From Hevea brasiliensis (Eukaryota; Streptophyta; Magnoliopsida; Malpighiales; Euphorbiaceae), in assembly GCF_030052815.1 (NCBI RefSeq), contig NC_079494.1:37620467-37684466 (forward strand): DNA of 64,000 bases, read 5' to 3'. Below are positions 33,883 to 47,900 of the stretch, one piece after another (position 1 is the stretch's first letter; every line of letters starts with the position of its first letter). The notes beneath the pieces are model-generated. The model did not search any database, had not been told where the DNA came from, and saw only the letters and a list, made by a program, of their open reading frames with translations. The translations under genes and the position numbers were made by a program.

Positions 33883-34855
33883 CACGTGTCTCACAGGGGC
33901 GAGGAGGATATAAACCCCTGATCGACTGCTGACCAGACCTAGGGGGTCTCTGTCAGAAGAATCTGCCCCTTTTGAACCTTTCAACTCTGCCTGATCTCCT
34001 AAATTTCTTTCTTTTTCCAGTATCACCATTGGAACTTTGCTCAACAGATTTTTCACCTTTATCTTTCTCTGATTTTTCAGTCATCTCTGTTTTGTCTTTC
34101 ATTGGTGTCGCTTCTAACTCAATTCTCTCTAGTTCAAGTGCTTGGGACATAAGTTCAGAGAAGTTACTGTATTTAAACTCGATCACTTGTACTCTTAAAC
34201 TAGGCTTCACGCTAGTTTCAAATCTCTTGCACCTTTCTCTGCTGGCAGATAGGAGACTCCCTGCATAATGGCTTAAGTGGGAGAACTCCCTTTCATACTC
34301 TGCCACAGACCGATTCCCTTGCTTCAGACTTAAAAATTCTTATAATTTCTGATCTACATATGCATCTGGGACATATTTCTATCTAAATTCTCTGATGAAG
34401 TTGTCCCAGGTCAATACTGATGGTTCTGCCAAGCTATGGGGGATGGTCTTCCACCAATCATCTACATCCCCTTGAAGTAATGACACGGAATATTCAATTT
34501 TAGTTCATCTAGGTAGTTCAGTTTCTTGAACACTCGATCCATTCTCTCCAACCACTGCTCTACCTCTAGAGGGTCTACTGTACCCTTAAATTCTATCACC
34601 CCATATTTCAATAATTTATCAAACTGTCTGACTGGAGCCTGAGGTTGCACCACAGGAGTATGAACTAGAGCTTGAGCAGGCATACCCCCCAGCCATCTGT
34701 TGAAATATTGCAGCCATTTACTGGGCGAACTGTGCCAGAAACTGTGGCATTTGTGGGGCTGGTGCCACTGAACCACTAACATTTTGGAGAGCTAGGGCTT
34801 CCCCTTGGGCCTCAGCCTCTACTAACTGCTCAACTGAGCGATCCCCTTCTTCCAT
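33883..34855 (-). pseudogene. gag: Element C gag, N-terminal and capsid part
   Basis: Minus-strand gag starting at ATG 34855-34853 (MEEGDRSVEQ), the start shared with A and B. A TAA at 34718-34720 precedes MAAIFQQMAGG, a G-run then shifts the frame, and the piece MPAQALVHTP to DRVFKKLNYLDELK is readable to about 34500. After another shift WWKTIP, KYVPDAYVD and 34306-33953 (AEYEREFSHLSHYAGS, NFSELMSQALELERIE) are visible. The tail is Lys/Glu-rich. The gene breaks at the LTR insertion at 33877 and resumes at 29986. Confidence 0.88.
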
Positions 34856-35025
34856 TTCAGTTTCAAGTTAAGATATCTCCTGAATAAATAACACAAGGAG
34901 ATTTCTCTCCATTAGTTCATATTTATGATGTAATGCACTGTATGTAACAAATAAGGACATTGAGCAGTTATACTTATCAAAGAAAAGACACAAATTCACA
35001 AGTCAAAACATACTTCAAAAAAATC

Positions 35026-35037
35026 GCTCTGATACCA
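35026..35037 (-). other. Primer-binding site of element C
   Basis: GCTCTGATACCA, the reverse complement of TGGTATCAGAGC, eight bases from the LTR edge at 35046. It fixes the direction of element C as leftward. Confidence 0.92.
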
Positions 35038-37000
35038 CTAAAACATGTCACACCTTACCCCTCTGTAAGGCATAACATGATCCTTTATTATACCTAATGA
35101 ATTACTGTACTTCGCCTACCGATAACCCATTAAATATACTACAAGGGATTTTAAAATTATTTTCTTACTTTTTGAAAGTGGTGAGTGTTTTTGGTAGGAA
35201 TTTAAAACATTTAATTAAGGTTTAAAAGTCATGTAAAATTTTTGTCCATTTCCATTTTTCCACAAATTTTAGGAAAATTTCGGCAAAGTGCCGACTGTAT
35301 TTGAGAAAACCGAAAAATTTTACCTGTTGAAAACACTTCCAATATAACACTTCAACCAAAATCAACCACCATTTCAACTCAATCAACACAAATTTTCTCG
35401 AAACTCCACATTTCAAATAAATAGTTCACAACTCAAAATTTCTATTCAATTATTTCCAAAATTAGTAATAATTAATGTCATACTCATTGCATTAAAGAAA
35501 ATTTAATTTACATTCATCGATCACAAAGTATCTCCCAGTGTGCAAACAGTGGGGCTAAGAAGCCATATAATCAATCAGGCAATAAGCCGAGTATAATAAC
35601 ATAATCCGTATAGCCATAGGCTATTAAAATCATAGTGTGGCATAATAAGCCATAAAACATAGTATGTCATAAAGCCATTTACAATACAGCTGTCAGAAAC
35701 CTATTGGCATGCCAACCTATCCAAACTAGTCAACTAGGCAATACTAGGGCATTTACAAACTTAAATATTTAATTCTTTATTTTTAGGGTTTATAGGTCAT
35801 TATGCCTTTCACAGGTCAATAAAATTGTTGACATTTGTATGCATTATGGATAGGTTGATTTTAATATCAACATGTCACAATTATTCAGTAGATCATCAGA
35901 CAGATCACATTTCATATCAATTTTTCTGAAGAACCATTGTGCTCAAAGCATTTTTCCTGTCTCTGATAATAAGGACTAATATCCCATTCACACATTCATG
36001 TGATTTATTAAATCATTAAGTTTCTTATTCACATTACTAGTCAAATATAAACATTGACTTTTCCACACTGAATAGATATATTGGTTCTAGTTGCACTAGG
36101 ATTCCTCATTTTGAGTTTATACTCGTTGGCATTGATTTCCAAACTTAATTCAAAGCTAATTATATGTGATTTCAAATTTTTAGATTTCATGGCTAATGGT
36201 TACTGTTCCATTGGGTCAGGCTATAGGGTGAAATTAGCAAAATTCTCTTCATCAAATTGTTTCTTATTGTGTCGTCTTTAATTACTTTTTTGAATTATTC
36301 CATTTTTACCCCTCTGTAAGGCATAACTTGATCCCGTAGTATACCTAATGAATTACCGTACTTTGCCTACTGATAACCCATTAAATATACTACAAGAGAT
36401 TTTAAAACTATTTTCTTACTTTTTGGAAGTGGTGAGCGTTTTTGGTAGGAATTTAAAACATTTAATTAAGGTTTAAAAGTCACGTAAAATTTTTGTCCAT
36501 TTCCATTTTTTTGCAAATTTTAGGAAAATTTTGGCAGAGTACCGGCTGTATTTGAGAAAACCGATAAATTTTACCTGTTGAAAACAATTCCAATATAACA
36601 CTTCAACCAAAATCAACGACCATTTCAACTCAATCAACACAAATTTTCTCGAAACTCCACATTTCAAATAAATAGTTCAAAACTCAAAATTTCAATTCAC
36701 TTATTTCCAAAATTAGTAATAATTAATGTCACACTCATTGCATTAAAGAAAATTTAATTTACATTCATTAGTACAAAAGTTACAACAGGAAGTCCAAAAT
36801 AATATTAGTATAAAATCTGTAAAATCTGCTCAAGACCCATTTACAAAGGTATATATAGTTATTTACATGAAAAGGAATATATACAATAAGGGTATAAAAT
36901 TATACTCGATAAAATATCTAAAAGTAGCTCAATACTCCTTAGCAGCTCACTCAGCTGCTTTACCAGTCTCTTTACCAGCTACAACAGTAAAAAGCTATCG

Positions 37001-37018
37001 CTGAGTACTAAGACTCAG
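37001..37018 (-). other. Hairpin element of LTR 36306-39800
   Basis: CTGAGTACTAAGACTCAG beside TGGTGC. The adjacent CGAT/GTTG stem is formed with two G.U pairs. Confidence 0.55.
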
Positions 37019-39216
37019 TGGTGCACAACATACTAAAATAACATTTTATGCATAATTCAAATCACATTTATTCAAATAAGGTACTGAACATGAAAAATAG
37101 ATAAAAACATAATTTATAAATTTTTAGTCCAAACAATCTCATTTAGGAAGTCTCAAAATGGATTTCATAAAAACACACAGTTATATCATGCCATCAGAAC
37201 AATGTTCATCTCAATAGCCGGAGGCTTATGAGAAATCTCAAGGCTAGCTAGCTCAATCTATGGGTACCCATTCAATTTCTTCCTCTACTGGCACACACCT
37301 CAACACTTCAGCTAGAAAGGGAATCAAAATTCAAAACTAATTCCTCCCACTAGTCATGCTAGTGAGGCATTCAAATATATGGTCATGACACTGTAGTTTC
37401 AAAACTATCTCAATAATTTTCCAAACATTTACTGATAATTAACACACATGAAATTAAATTTTTAACAATTTAGATTAATAGCATAATATACATTTCAATC
37501 ACCATTTTGCAATATAAATAAATCACAATTCATTTCATACACTTTACAAAGGAAATTTAAAGAATATTTTATGTTGTACACAAACCTCGTGCGAGTCGCC
37601 TTTAGGCCTTGACTCGACGTCTCAGGTTCTTTCTCGGTATTCCTTTCAACTGAAACACACAATTTTATAGTGTTTCAGTATCACAATTTATCATAAATCC
37701 ATAAACAACTTCAAATCTATTTATCTCTAGCTCTAATATGCTTAAATTGACGTTCTTTAAAATTTGCATTTTGGGATTACTATTTACGACATTATTCAAG
37801 TCAATTTTGACTTTCTTATGCTTAATAGGTATAGGGATTTCAATTTCACATTTTGGTTACCTAATTTGTTGGTTTTGATTGTTTCTTCAAATTCTAGGTC
37901 TCTTAAGTAAAATTTCAAAATTTTAGTTTTAAGGTCCTATTTTGTACTGCTCCATTGGTTATGTTGCTATTAGAATTTGGCAAAGTGTTCATCATAAAAC
38001 TTGTTCCTTATTGTCTTAAATTTAATTCCCTTTTTGAATCACTCAATTTAGAGTTTTTTAGCCCATGTTATGGCCATTTGAACAGGGCTAGCTAGATTGG
38101 TCTACCCAGAATTTCTGGGTACCTAATTTGGTTCTGGCAGTTTTGGATCACTAAATTTGGGTGACAAAACGACTGGGTTATGGGTAGAATTTGGGGTGGT
38201 GTTCTTCATGAAAGTTGTAGTGCTCTTTCATACATTTCCAATGCCACAAAAATCAGGCCATTTGGACTTGTATAGCTCTAGTTATGGACAAATGAACAAA
38301 CACTGTTCATTTGTTCATTTTGGTATAGTGGCAGTGCACTACACACGAGTTTGACCTAATTGTTCACTAAGTTATAGTCATTTTCTGGGCATGCTTCCTC
38401 AATGAAAAATGGTCCATTATGTGTCTAGTTTCATTCCAATTGGCCTCACACCCATTGAGTTGGTAAATTTTTAGTTTTGGTCCCTGAAATGGACCTAGGT
38501 CAAGCTGTTAGAATCTGATCACTAACCAATCCGAATTGTAACTTGGTTCTAGCGATTCACACACACCAAAAATGGTCACAATTGACCATTTCTCAACTCA
38601 AGTAAGGTCAATGGCATCAATTAACCAATTCCCCAAATTTTTCCCAATTATCAAAATACTCAAGAACCCTAATTACATAAAGTTCAAATCTAATGCATTC
38701 AAAACATATATCCATACTCTACATACATAACTCAACCTAAACAACCATTCAAATACATCAAAAATCATTCAATTCACACTCCCTTGATGGTTGGCCGAAT
38801 TCCCTAAAAGTCCCCCAACAATTGTTTTCTTTGATTTTTAAGTTGATTTCTAGGTGGATTGAACTAAAAGCATAAGTATTAAACACAATTTTCAAATTAA
38901 TTTGCTTACCTCAAACTTTGAACTTCAATTCTTCAATTTCACTCCTTGTTTCTTCTTTCTTTCTTGCTTAATCACCTTCTCAAGTGAGGTTCTCAAGTTC
39001 TAATGGAGAAATTTGAGGGCAAGGTAAGGTTTAGTGGGAGTTTTAAAGCTTGAACTCAAGCTTTTATGGAGTTCTTCAATGGTGGTGAGAGAGAAGCAAG
39101 CCGGCCACACATGGGGAGAAGATAAGAAATAATTTTTCTTTTCTTTGTTAGGTATTTTATGTGTATTTTTACTTAATTGACTTGGTCAAAATTGATGGGA
39201 AAAATAAAACCAATTT

Positions 39217-39236
39217 TGACATCACCCATGATGTCA
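39217..39236. promoter_or_regulatory. Inverted TGACATCA repeat
   Basis: TGACATCACCCATGATGTCA, both arms perfect. Confidence 0.45.
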
Positions 39237-41139
39237 TCCAAATGATGTAATAAAACTTTTTCAATTTCTTTTTCTTTTGCATTATTTTTCTATTAATTCT
39301 TTAATTTAATTCTTGATCCCAAAATTTTTATTTTTCCGATTTTATTGGACAGTTAGGTCAGGAGTCAGATCTAGGGGTGAATTGACCAAATTGCCCCTCG
39401 CTGGTTCAATCTGGTTTGCAAGTTATTTGATATTTCTTCCGGATCCCTGACCTAATTATTTAACTTGCTTAATAACTCTTTTTCATGATTTTCTCTTTTT
39501 CACTATATTCGTAATAGTCCTAAGGACCACGACGTCACATTTTCTGGTTCGAAATTCGAGTTACGATGGCCTTCGCAGTCACTTCCCGGGAAGGTCACCC
39601 ATAGCTGTGACTCCTGACTCATTTAACTTTTTATGCTTTGTTTTTCTTCTTTATACTTAACTATTTAGCAATTACTAATTATTTGTATTCAGGGCTTATC
39701 TAGGTGTCTTAGATGTGGTTCTAATTTTCTTAATTGTTTGGACCGACACCTGTCACCGGAACAATGAAATATACCAGGCTATGCATATAGGGGTGTTACA
39801 TTTATGGGCTTGGTGGTCTTAACCAAAGTTGTAGCGCCATGTCTAAGCTTTCCAATGATATAAATTTCAGGTCATTTGGATATGTTTTGAGTTATGGCCA
39901 AAATACTGGCTACTGTTCATATGGTCAAAAATTCTGGGTTTCAATTTACCAATTCCGGATTAGGTCACTTTTTGAGTCACTTTCTGGACAGATTTTTGGT
40001 AAGGCTTCTACATGAAAGTTGGTTCATTATTTGTCTAATTTTACCTCTAATTGGCCTCATACCAATTGGGATCACACAATTAGGGTTATAGACTCAAATG
40101 CATACTGCCCTTATACCATTCTCAAATACCAGTCAACTACACATTCAAGTTTCTATATCTTAGCTCCCTATACCTAAATTCTGGATTGGTAACATACTAA
40201 AATCATTCATTACATCTCATTTTTGTCAATTTTCTAATAGTTTATACTGGTCCATAATGTTTAATACAAAATCCTAAATTAATTATTCAAAGTCTACAAT
40301 GCAGACATAAAAACTACTAAGCAATACATGTAATCTCAATTAGTAACATGCCTTATACTTTCACCATTCATCAATACCATGATTCATTAATCAAATTCAT
40401 GTAATTAACCATCTACTAAACCCATCAAAGCTGCCAGAAATTACCACTTGCTCTTAGGTCTCTAAAATTTGTTCAAACCCTAAATTAAATACCCAATCAT
40501 CACATATTCACCAAATTGACTTACTAGCACATAAAATTGCTCTAATCAACCTTAATTCCCATCAAATACATGTAAGAACAACTCAATTACCTTCCACTTC
40601 CATGGCTGCCAAAAATTGTACACATCAATAACTCATTAAAACCTTCAAATTTCTTCACCATTCAACTCATCTCAACCTTAAAACAAAGTTTAATGAAGCA
40701 AGGAATAAAAAACTAGCACTAACCTTATTTTGAGCTTTAACAAACTTCACTAAAACTTTTTCTTTTTGCTCCCAATATACTGCCCATGATGTGTAGACTA
40801 AGTTTAATGAAGAACTCTTGAAGAAATGATGGTTTGATCATGGAGAGAGAAAGCTCAAAGGTGGACGTCCATGAAGGTTTTCTTTGAGAGAAATTTTAAT
40901 CGGCCAAAGTGAAACTTAAGGAAGAAGATGTAATGGACACACACTTGTCCACTTAATGAGTTTATATAATCCCATAGTGCTCCACTAATCATCATTAGCA
41001 TTATAATAATCAACTTTAGTTAATTTCAATTACACCCCTTAATTTCTCCCTAATTATTCTATATATATGACTTCTAATTTTCATGGCATTTTCAAAATTT
41101 AACACTACTAATTTTTCATGGAAATTTAGGTCAAAAGTC

Positions 41140-41943
41140 AACTCTAGGTGTTAATTGATCAAAATGCCCCCCTTCGAGTTATATTTCGGATTTTTCGAAA
41201 CTACCGATTAATTCCTTGACCTGTCGATTTCTTTAATTTTCATTTTTCGTTTATACTGACTTACTAAATTTTTCTTGACATTTTCAATGTCAATTATACC
41301 TCTATAAACCTTCAATTTGGTCCCAAAAATATTTTCTGGGTTCCCCGTAGTCCAGGGCTTGTCAACGGTTCTCTCCATAACTTTTCGGTGCGATCACCCA
41401 TCGCTATGATTCCGGTTTATTTAACCTAATTGCATTTCATTTCTTTTATTTTGTCTTAATTTTTTTTTTTTGTATTTTCTTACCATGTATTCCATCATTT
41501 TATATCTCCTCACTATCCTTTAAGTGTAGTTCCAGACATCAACTCTAGGTGTCAATTGACCAAAATGCCCCCCCTTCGGGTTGTATTTCGGATTTTTCTG
41601 AACTATCGATTAATTCCTTGACCTGCCGATTTCTTTAATTTTTATTTTTCGTTTATGTTGACTTACTAAATTTTCCTTGACACTTTCAATGTTAATTATA
41701 CCTTTGTAAACCTTTAATTTGGTCCCAAAAATATTTTCCTGGGTTCCCCACAGTCCAGGGCTTGTTAACGGTTCTCGCCATAACTTCTCGGTGCGATCAC
41801 CCATCGCTACGATTTTGGCTTGTTTAACCTAATTGCATTTCATTTCTTTTATTTTGTCTTAATTTTTTTTTTATATATTTTCTTACCATGTATTCCATCA
41901 TTTTATATCTCCTCACTATCCTTTAAGTGTAGTTCCAGACATC
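41140..41943 (-). repeat. Tandem duplication of 401-403 bp in the 5' LTR of C
   Basis: Two head-to-tail copies, 41140-41540 and 41541-41943, each starting AACTCTAGGTGT and ending GTTCCAGACATC. They differ by scattered substitutions and a few indels. The duplicated part is the LTR region between the start block and the zone with CCCTTCG and CGATCACCCATCGCTA. Confidence 0.92.
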
Positions 41944-42155
41944 CTAACTATCCGGACAAACATTAGTCATTGAAACAGTAGAACGTACAAACTACCCACA
42001 GTGAGGGTGTTACAAGCCTAGCAATCCTACCAAATGCACTGCTGGTCGAGGTACCATAAATTCCAAAATGCAGATCCAAGTCTAATTCCCAGTCTATGGT
42101 CTACTAGGCTCGCCCTCCGTATCTCCAGTACTTATGCGATGGAAAATCCAATGCG

Positions 42156-42173
42156 CTAAGCATTTCTGCTTAG
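42156..42173 (-). other. Hairpin element of LTR E
   Basis: CTAAGCATTTCTGCTTAG beside TGGTGC; 7-bp stem. The neighbouring GCG...CGC pairing has an inner TGGA/TCCA stem instead of the usual loop. Confidence 0.55.
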
Positions 42174-44211
42174 TGGTGCCATAATATAAGAAAATATAAT
42201 ATACAAATAAAAGTAAAAATTCCCTAGTTATTATGCTTATAAGAAAATAAATAATCACTAAATTATTCTTTAGTTGAAGGTTAATTATATCTCATGATAT
42301 TAACTCTTCCTAGCATTTTATTAATCGTTTTCATGATGATTTTGAGCCTCTTTTTATTGAAATCATTCTTGTTCTTTATCTTGATATTTAATTTCATTAC
42401 TTCCTTTAATAATTAATTCAATTACATTTATACTTTTCCATGCCCAAGTAACCTATACAAATTGACCAGACTGGATAAACGGGTAAACTAGCACTAGGTA
42501 CCAAGTACCTCGGGCCGTCACACTATTGATCACAATGTGTCTTCCGGTGTGCAACAGAACAGCTGATAAGCCATCACAGAAATCGAGCACAAGGCCAAGT
42601 ATCACAATAGTGTCAGAATGGCTAAAAGCCATAAAATCACAGAATGGCCACATAAGCCATAAATCACAGAATGGCATGATACCATATGCAGTACTGCTAT
42701 CAGAGCCCTATTGGCATGCCAACCTATCCAAACTAATCACACTAGGCCTACTAGGGCATATTACAATTTTAAATATGAAATTCTTTGTAATTGAAGTTCA
42801 ATAGTTACTATTTATCCCGTTAGTCAACTAAAATATTGACTTTTTCATAGACAATAGTTATATTAGTCCTAATATCACCAATATACCACATTTTGTATTC
42901 TAAAATTTTTGGCATTGATTGCCAATACCATTTCAAAGCTTATTGTGTGTTATTTAAAATTTTCAGATTTCATGCCTTAAGTTTACTATTCCATTGGTCA
43001 TTGCTACAGTAGAAATTTGACAAAATTCTCCGCATGAAAGTTGTTCCTTTATATGTCTTCTTTAATTCTCTTTTTGAATCACTCCATTTGGAATTTTCTA
43101 GCTCAAGATATGCTAATTTTAGCAAGGCTGGTCGGATTGGCATCTATCCAGAATTTCTGGGCAGAATCTCATTCTGGCAGCTTTGGTGTCCTGATTTTGG
43201 TGGGCAATTTCATTAAGTGTTGGTCAGAATTTGGAGTTGTATTCTTCATAAAAGTTGTCCTAAATTGTATAAGCTTTCCATTGACATAAATTTTAGGTCA
43301 ATTAGACTTTTGTACACTGAGTTATGACCAAATGAATAAACACTGTTTATTTTGTCATTTTTCCAAGGCATAATGTGTGTTACCCGGATTAGGTTAATTT
43401 TTATGTCATTTTATTGTGGTTTTCTGGGCATGGTTTCTTCACAAAAAATGTTGCATTACGTGTGAAGTTTCACCTCCAATTGGAGCTACACAAATCCAAC
43501 TAGGGTTGTCCAAACACATTGGACTCCAATGGTCCAAAATTGATCACATGGGGCAGCCTTACCAATTCACAATCCCATGTCACAATTTGCCTCATTTTAT
43601 GGTAAAACAACTTCAAATAGTCATTAATTGACTTTAATAATGTCAATTCATTAACAATTTAAAAAAACCCACAAATTTCCACTAAAACCCTAACTTTAAT
43701 TTTCCAATTCATGGTATACACACAACAAACTCATACCAAATCACTTTATCCATCATCTATGCTCATCAATAACATAATTAACCTACTTAATTTCATCAAA
43801 AACCAACAAATCTTAAACTTTCTCATGGCTGCCAAAAATGGGTAGTTGCCCTAACATTCACATATTTGTTCAATTTCTCAATTTCCTAGCATAATTCATG
43901 AGACTAACACAAAATTAAATAAAAGAAGAAGGACTAGGCACTAACCCTTGTGTAAGCAATTCTCTAGCTTACAAAACTTTTTGATTTTTCTTTCTTTTTG
44001 CTGCCTCAAGCTTGCTTTAGTTGCAAGGATAAATTTTAATGAAGGGAATAAGTGGATTTATGGTGAAATTGAGTGGGATTTGAAACTTTGTTGGAAGATC
44101 AATGGAGAGAGAGGGTCATGGCTGGATGAGGAAGAAGAAACCAGAAATTAGTTTCTTAATTTGACTCATTTTTCCCTTTTTAAAGAATTTTAATTGTGCT
44201 GTTGAATGGTG

Positions 44212-44250
44212 ATTGGTGGAAGGCATTTTAATGACATCATAATGATGTCA
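44212..44250. promoter_or_regulatory. Inverted TGACATCA repeat with CCAAT
   Basis: ATTGG at 44212-44216 and TGACATCATAATGATGTCA at 44232-44250. Confidence 0.45.
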
Positions 44251-44923
44251 TAATGGGAATTTTAGTTCATTTTCATTTCTTTTCTTTTCTTTTCTATTCA
44301 TTTTTAATTTAATTTTTAGCAATATTTATTCATATTTTATGTCATATAATTTATTTACTTAATTGGATAAGTTGGCCAAAAATCATCTCTGAAGGTGAAA
44401 TTGTTAGTAGTATGCCCTAGAGTATATCATTTAGTATGTATCTTGTACATGTTTTTATTAATAAAAGGCATTTTCACTTTTTCGTTTACATAATATATTT
44501 ATGTGGAATAGAAAAGGTCCATTGATATTTTGTTAGAAATTCTATTCTTAAGTTATTAAGAATATGAGTGACAGTATTTCTAGCACAAAATATCATAAAT
44601 AGGTTCACAATCGAGGATACTTCACAATAAGACATGGCTTATCCAAAAAGATTGTAATCATGTTTGTTCCCAAGTTATTTATATGAGATATAAATAAGAT
44701 AGAATGGTGACTCTCATGCCATATAACAAACATGATAGGCACTTATACATGATAAGTAGGTCGAACCAGTGACATTTATGATAAGCACATGGAGTTTACT
44801 CTTGTCAATGTATTGTCATAAATCATATCAGTGCATACAATCTTTAGACCTGAGATAGCACAGTTATCTTGTATATAGGTGGTTTGAGTTTGATATTGTT
44901 TTCATATTTGTACTGTGTATGGG

Positions 44924-47900
44924 TGTAACATCCTCCCTGTACCAATTCTGTATGTTTTATAGCTACGGTGACCTAATGTCAGTCTGGGCAAGTCAGGATG
45001 TCTGGAACTACACTTCATTGATAGTGAACAGACATATATTGATGAAATAAATAAAAAGAAAATATAAAAAAAATTAAAGAAAAATAAAAGAGAGAAAATG
45101 GAACTAAGTTAAATGAGCCTGCACCGTAGCGATGGGTGACCACATCGAGAAGTTACGGTAAAGGCAATTACCGACCCCAAGACTGTGGGAAACCCTCAAA
45201 ATTAAATTTCAAGACATAATTAAAGGTTTATTGAAATGTAATTTACACTAGAAATATCAAAGAAAAATTAATAAATTAGTACAAAGAAAAATGAAAAATC
45301 GAGAAATAGACAAAAATCGGTGTTACCGAAAAATCAAAAATACAACCCGAAGAAGGGCATTTTGGTCATTTGAAACTTAGAGTAGACTTTTGACCTAAAT
45401 GTCCATGAAAAATTAGTAGTATTAAATTTTGAAAATGCCATGAAAATAAGAAAGTTTACACACCATGTAATTAAAGGAAGTTTGGGGGATTAATTGAAAT
45501 ATTACTAAGTTTGATTATTAAATTATTAAATTATACTTAGTGGAACTTAGTGGAGGATTAATGGGACCACACAAACCACTTAAGGACAGATTTTTTTTTC
45601 CACTAACAACTTAATCTTCAACCTCACTCTCACCTTCTTGAAATTGATCCTCCCATTTCCACCATTGCCGTCCATGCAAGAGCTCCAATGGTACATGATC
45701 AAGCCATGATTTCTTGCAAGTTCCTTCATTAAACTTGGTCTACACATCATGGGTAACACATAGGAAGTAAAAAAGAGAGAAATATCAAGGTTTAGCAAGC
45801 TCCAAAACAAGGTTAGTGCTAGTTTTCCTTACCTCACTTGTTTAAACTTTATACTAAGGTTGAGATGAGTTGAATGGTGAAGAAATTGAAAGGTTTTGAT
45901 GGGTTATTGATGTATACTATTTTTAACAGCCATGGAAGAATTTAGAATTTGATTTATTCATGGGTAAAAGAAGTGTTTTGTGATGTTAATTAAGGTATTG
46001 CATGAGTTAGAAAGATTATTTCATGAGTGTGTTTAATGTTGATGTTTTGAGGTAGGGTTTGAGTAATTGTGGAAGACCTTGGACAAGTGATAAATTTTTG
46101 CAGCCTTGATGAGCTTAGAAGGTTGATAATTTCATGAAATTAATTGGTAAATTATGGTATCGATTGGATTAGTAAAAGTGTATTGTATGTTGCTAATTGA
46201 AGTATATGTATTAGCTAAGCAATTTCATGTGTAAGATGTTGATTTTGACTTTTGAAACTAAGGTTGTGTATTGTATTTTGAAGACTTGTATATTCTGTCC
46301 AAATGGACATGATTGAGATATGATGAATGGTGTAAAAGTATTATAAATGTATATTTGTAGTTTGGGAGGAGGAGAAGTGTCATTTGGAAGTGTTCTTTGT
46401 GTGCAGATTTTGTGTTATGAAGGCAGTAGGTAAATTGAACCTTAAGTGACAATTGGTGACCCCAATTGGTATGAGGCCAATGGGAGGTGAAACAAGATAC
46501 AAAATAGGCCAACTTTCATGTAGAAATGTTGCCAAAATTCTGCCTAAAAACTAACCTTAAAAAATGACCTAATCCGGAATTGTTAAGTACAAGCCCAGAT
46601 TTTTGACCATATGAACAGTAGTTACTAAGATGACCATAACTCACTCAAAACAGGTCCAAATGACCTGAAATTTTTACCATGGAAAGCTTAGACATAGAGC
46701 TACAATTCTTATGGAGACACCAAAGCCCAAAAAAGGCCAGAACCAAGTCAAATTACTTGCCCAATTTCGGGTGCCAAAACTATCAGAACTAAATGTGACC
46801 TAAAATTGATCAAATTTTGCACTAAAGATGCAATATGTCCAGCCTTAGTAAATTGACCATATCTTGGTCTATACAACTCAAAATGACCTGAAATTTGTGC
46901 CAAAAGTTCAATAAGACATAGACTACAATTTTGCTTCTTTGACCAGAAGCTAAAAGCCAAGAGAAATGGGACATTAAGCTAGACCAATCTAGCACACTAA
47001 AACTGAAAATTTGACATTTACATACAATGATGCTTGAAGTAATTTGGCAATGAATGCCAAATTGTGAAAAGGGTAAATTGCACTATATTGGCAGCATATT
47101 GAATTACAAATTGTGACATGTTGATACTAGAATCAACTTATCCATATTACCTAAAAAGGTCAACATTTACATTGACTTGTAAATTACATGATAACTAGTA
47201 AACTCAAATAAATGAAGAATTAAACAATTAATTTGTAATGTGCCCTAGTTTACCTAGTTGACTAGTTTGGATAGGTTGGCATGCCAATAGGATTCTGACT
47301 ACTGTTCTGTAAATGGCTTTATGCCATACTGTGTTTTTATGGCTTATTATGCCGCACTGTGATTTTAATAGCCTACGGCTATACAAATTGTGTTATGATA
47401 CTTGGCTTATCGCCTGATTGACTATATGGCTTTTTAGCCACACTGTTTGCACATCGGGAGACACTTTGTGACCGATGGTGTGACGGCCTAAGGTACTAGG
47501 TACTCAGTGCCAGTATATCCATTTATCCAGTCTGGTTAGTGTATAGGCTACATGGGCAGTTAATTTAAGCACTATTAAATTCAAATAGCTAAATCCAGTC
47601 TACTGACATACAGCAACACCAAAATTAGCAAAAATTAAAATGTTAGCAAATAAAAATATAAATAGCAACTGCAAAGAATATTGATATCATAAATTCATAA
47701 ATAATTCATTTATTTTATTTTAGTGTATATTTCTTTATATTTGGCACCACTAAGCAGAATTGCTTAGCGCATTGCTTTTTGCTATGCGTATGTATTAGAG
47801 ACACAGCTGGGGAACCTAGCAGACATACGACCAGGTGAGACAACAAATCTGCACAGGAGTCCAGAGTCATCTGCACTACACTGCACACATGGTAGGAATT

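Larger units (their letters stand above)
36306..39800 (-). mobile_element. LTR (about 3.5 kb) inside the 5' LTR of C
   Basis: Reverse-oriented LTR. Its 3' end (36306-36775) is about 95% identical by eye to 35055-35516, and its 5' end (GGGTGTTACA at 39800) resembles LTR A. The plus-strand left terminus lacks the first nine or so bases (TGTCACACC). No TSD can be seen, and the flanking LTR seems to have lost sequence at this junction, so a deletion probably removed it. The hairpin is at 37001-37018 and the inverted TGACATCA repeat at 39217-39236. Confidence 0.75.
35046..42014 (-). mobile_element. 5' LTR of element C, internally deleted and split by another LTR
   Basis: Plus-strand left edge TGTCACACC beside the PBS; right edge GGTGTTACA at 42014, with AGCCT (42015-42019) as the candidate TSD. 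Host pieces are 35046-36305 and 39801-42014, about 3.5 kb together. The first 471 bp resemble the 3' end of LTR B. At 35516/35517 the sequence jumps to a stretch like 47250-47460 of LTR F, and the far end resembles the start of LTR B. The jump removes the segment that in relatives carries the double hairpin, so this LTR is mosaic or internally deleted. It also holds a 401-bp tandem duplication. Confidence 0.75.
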
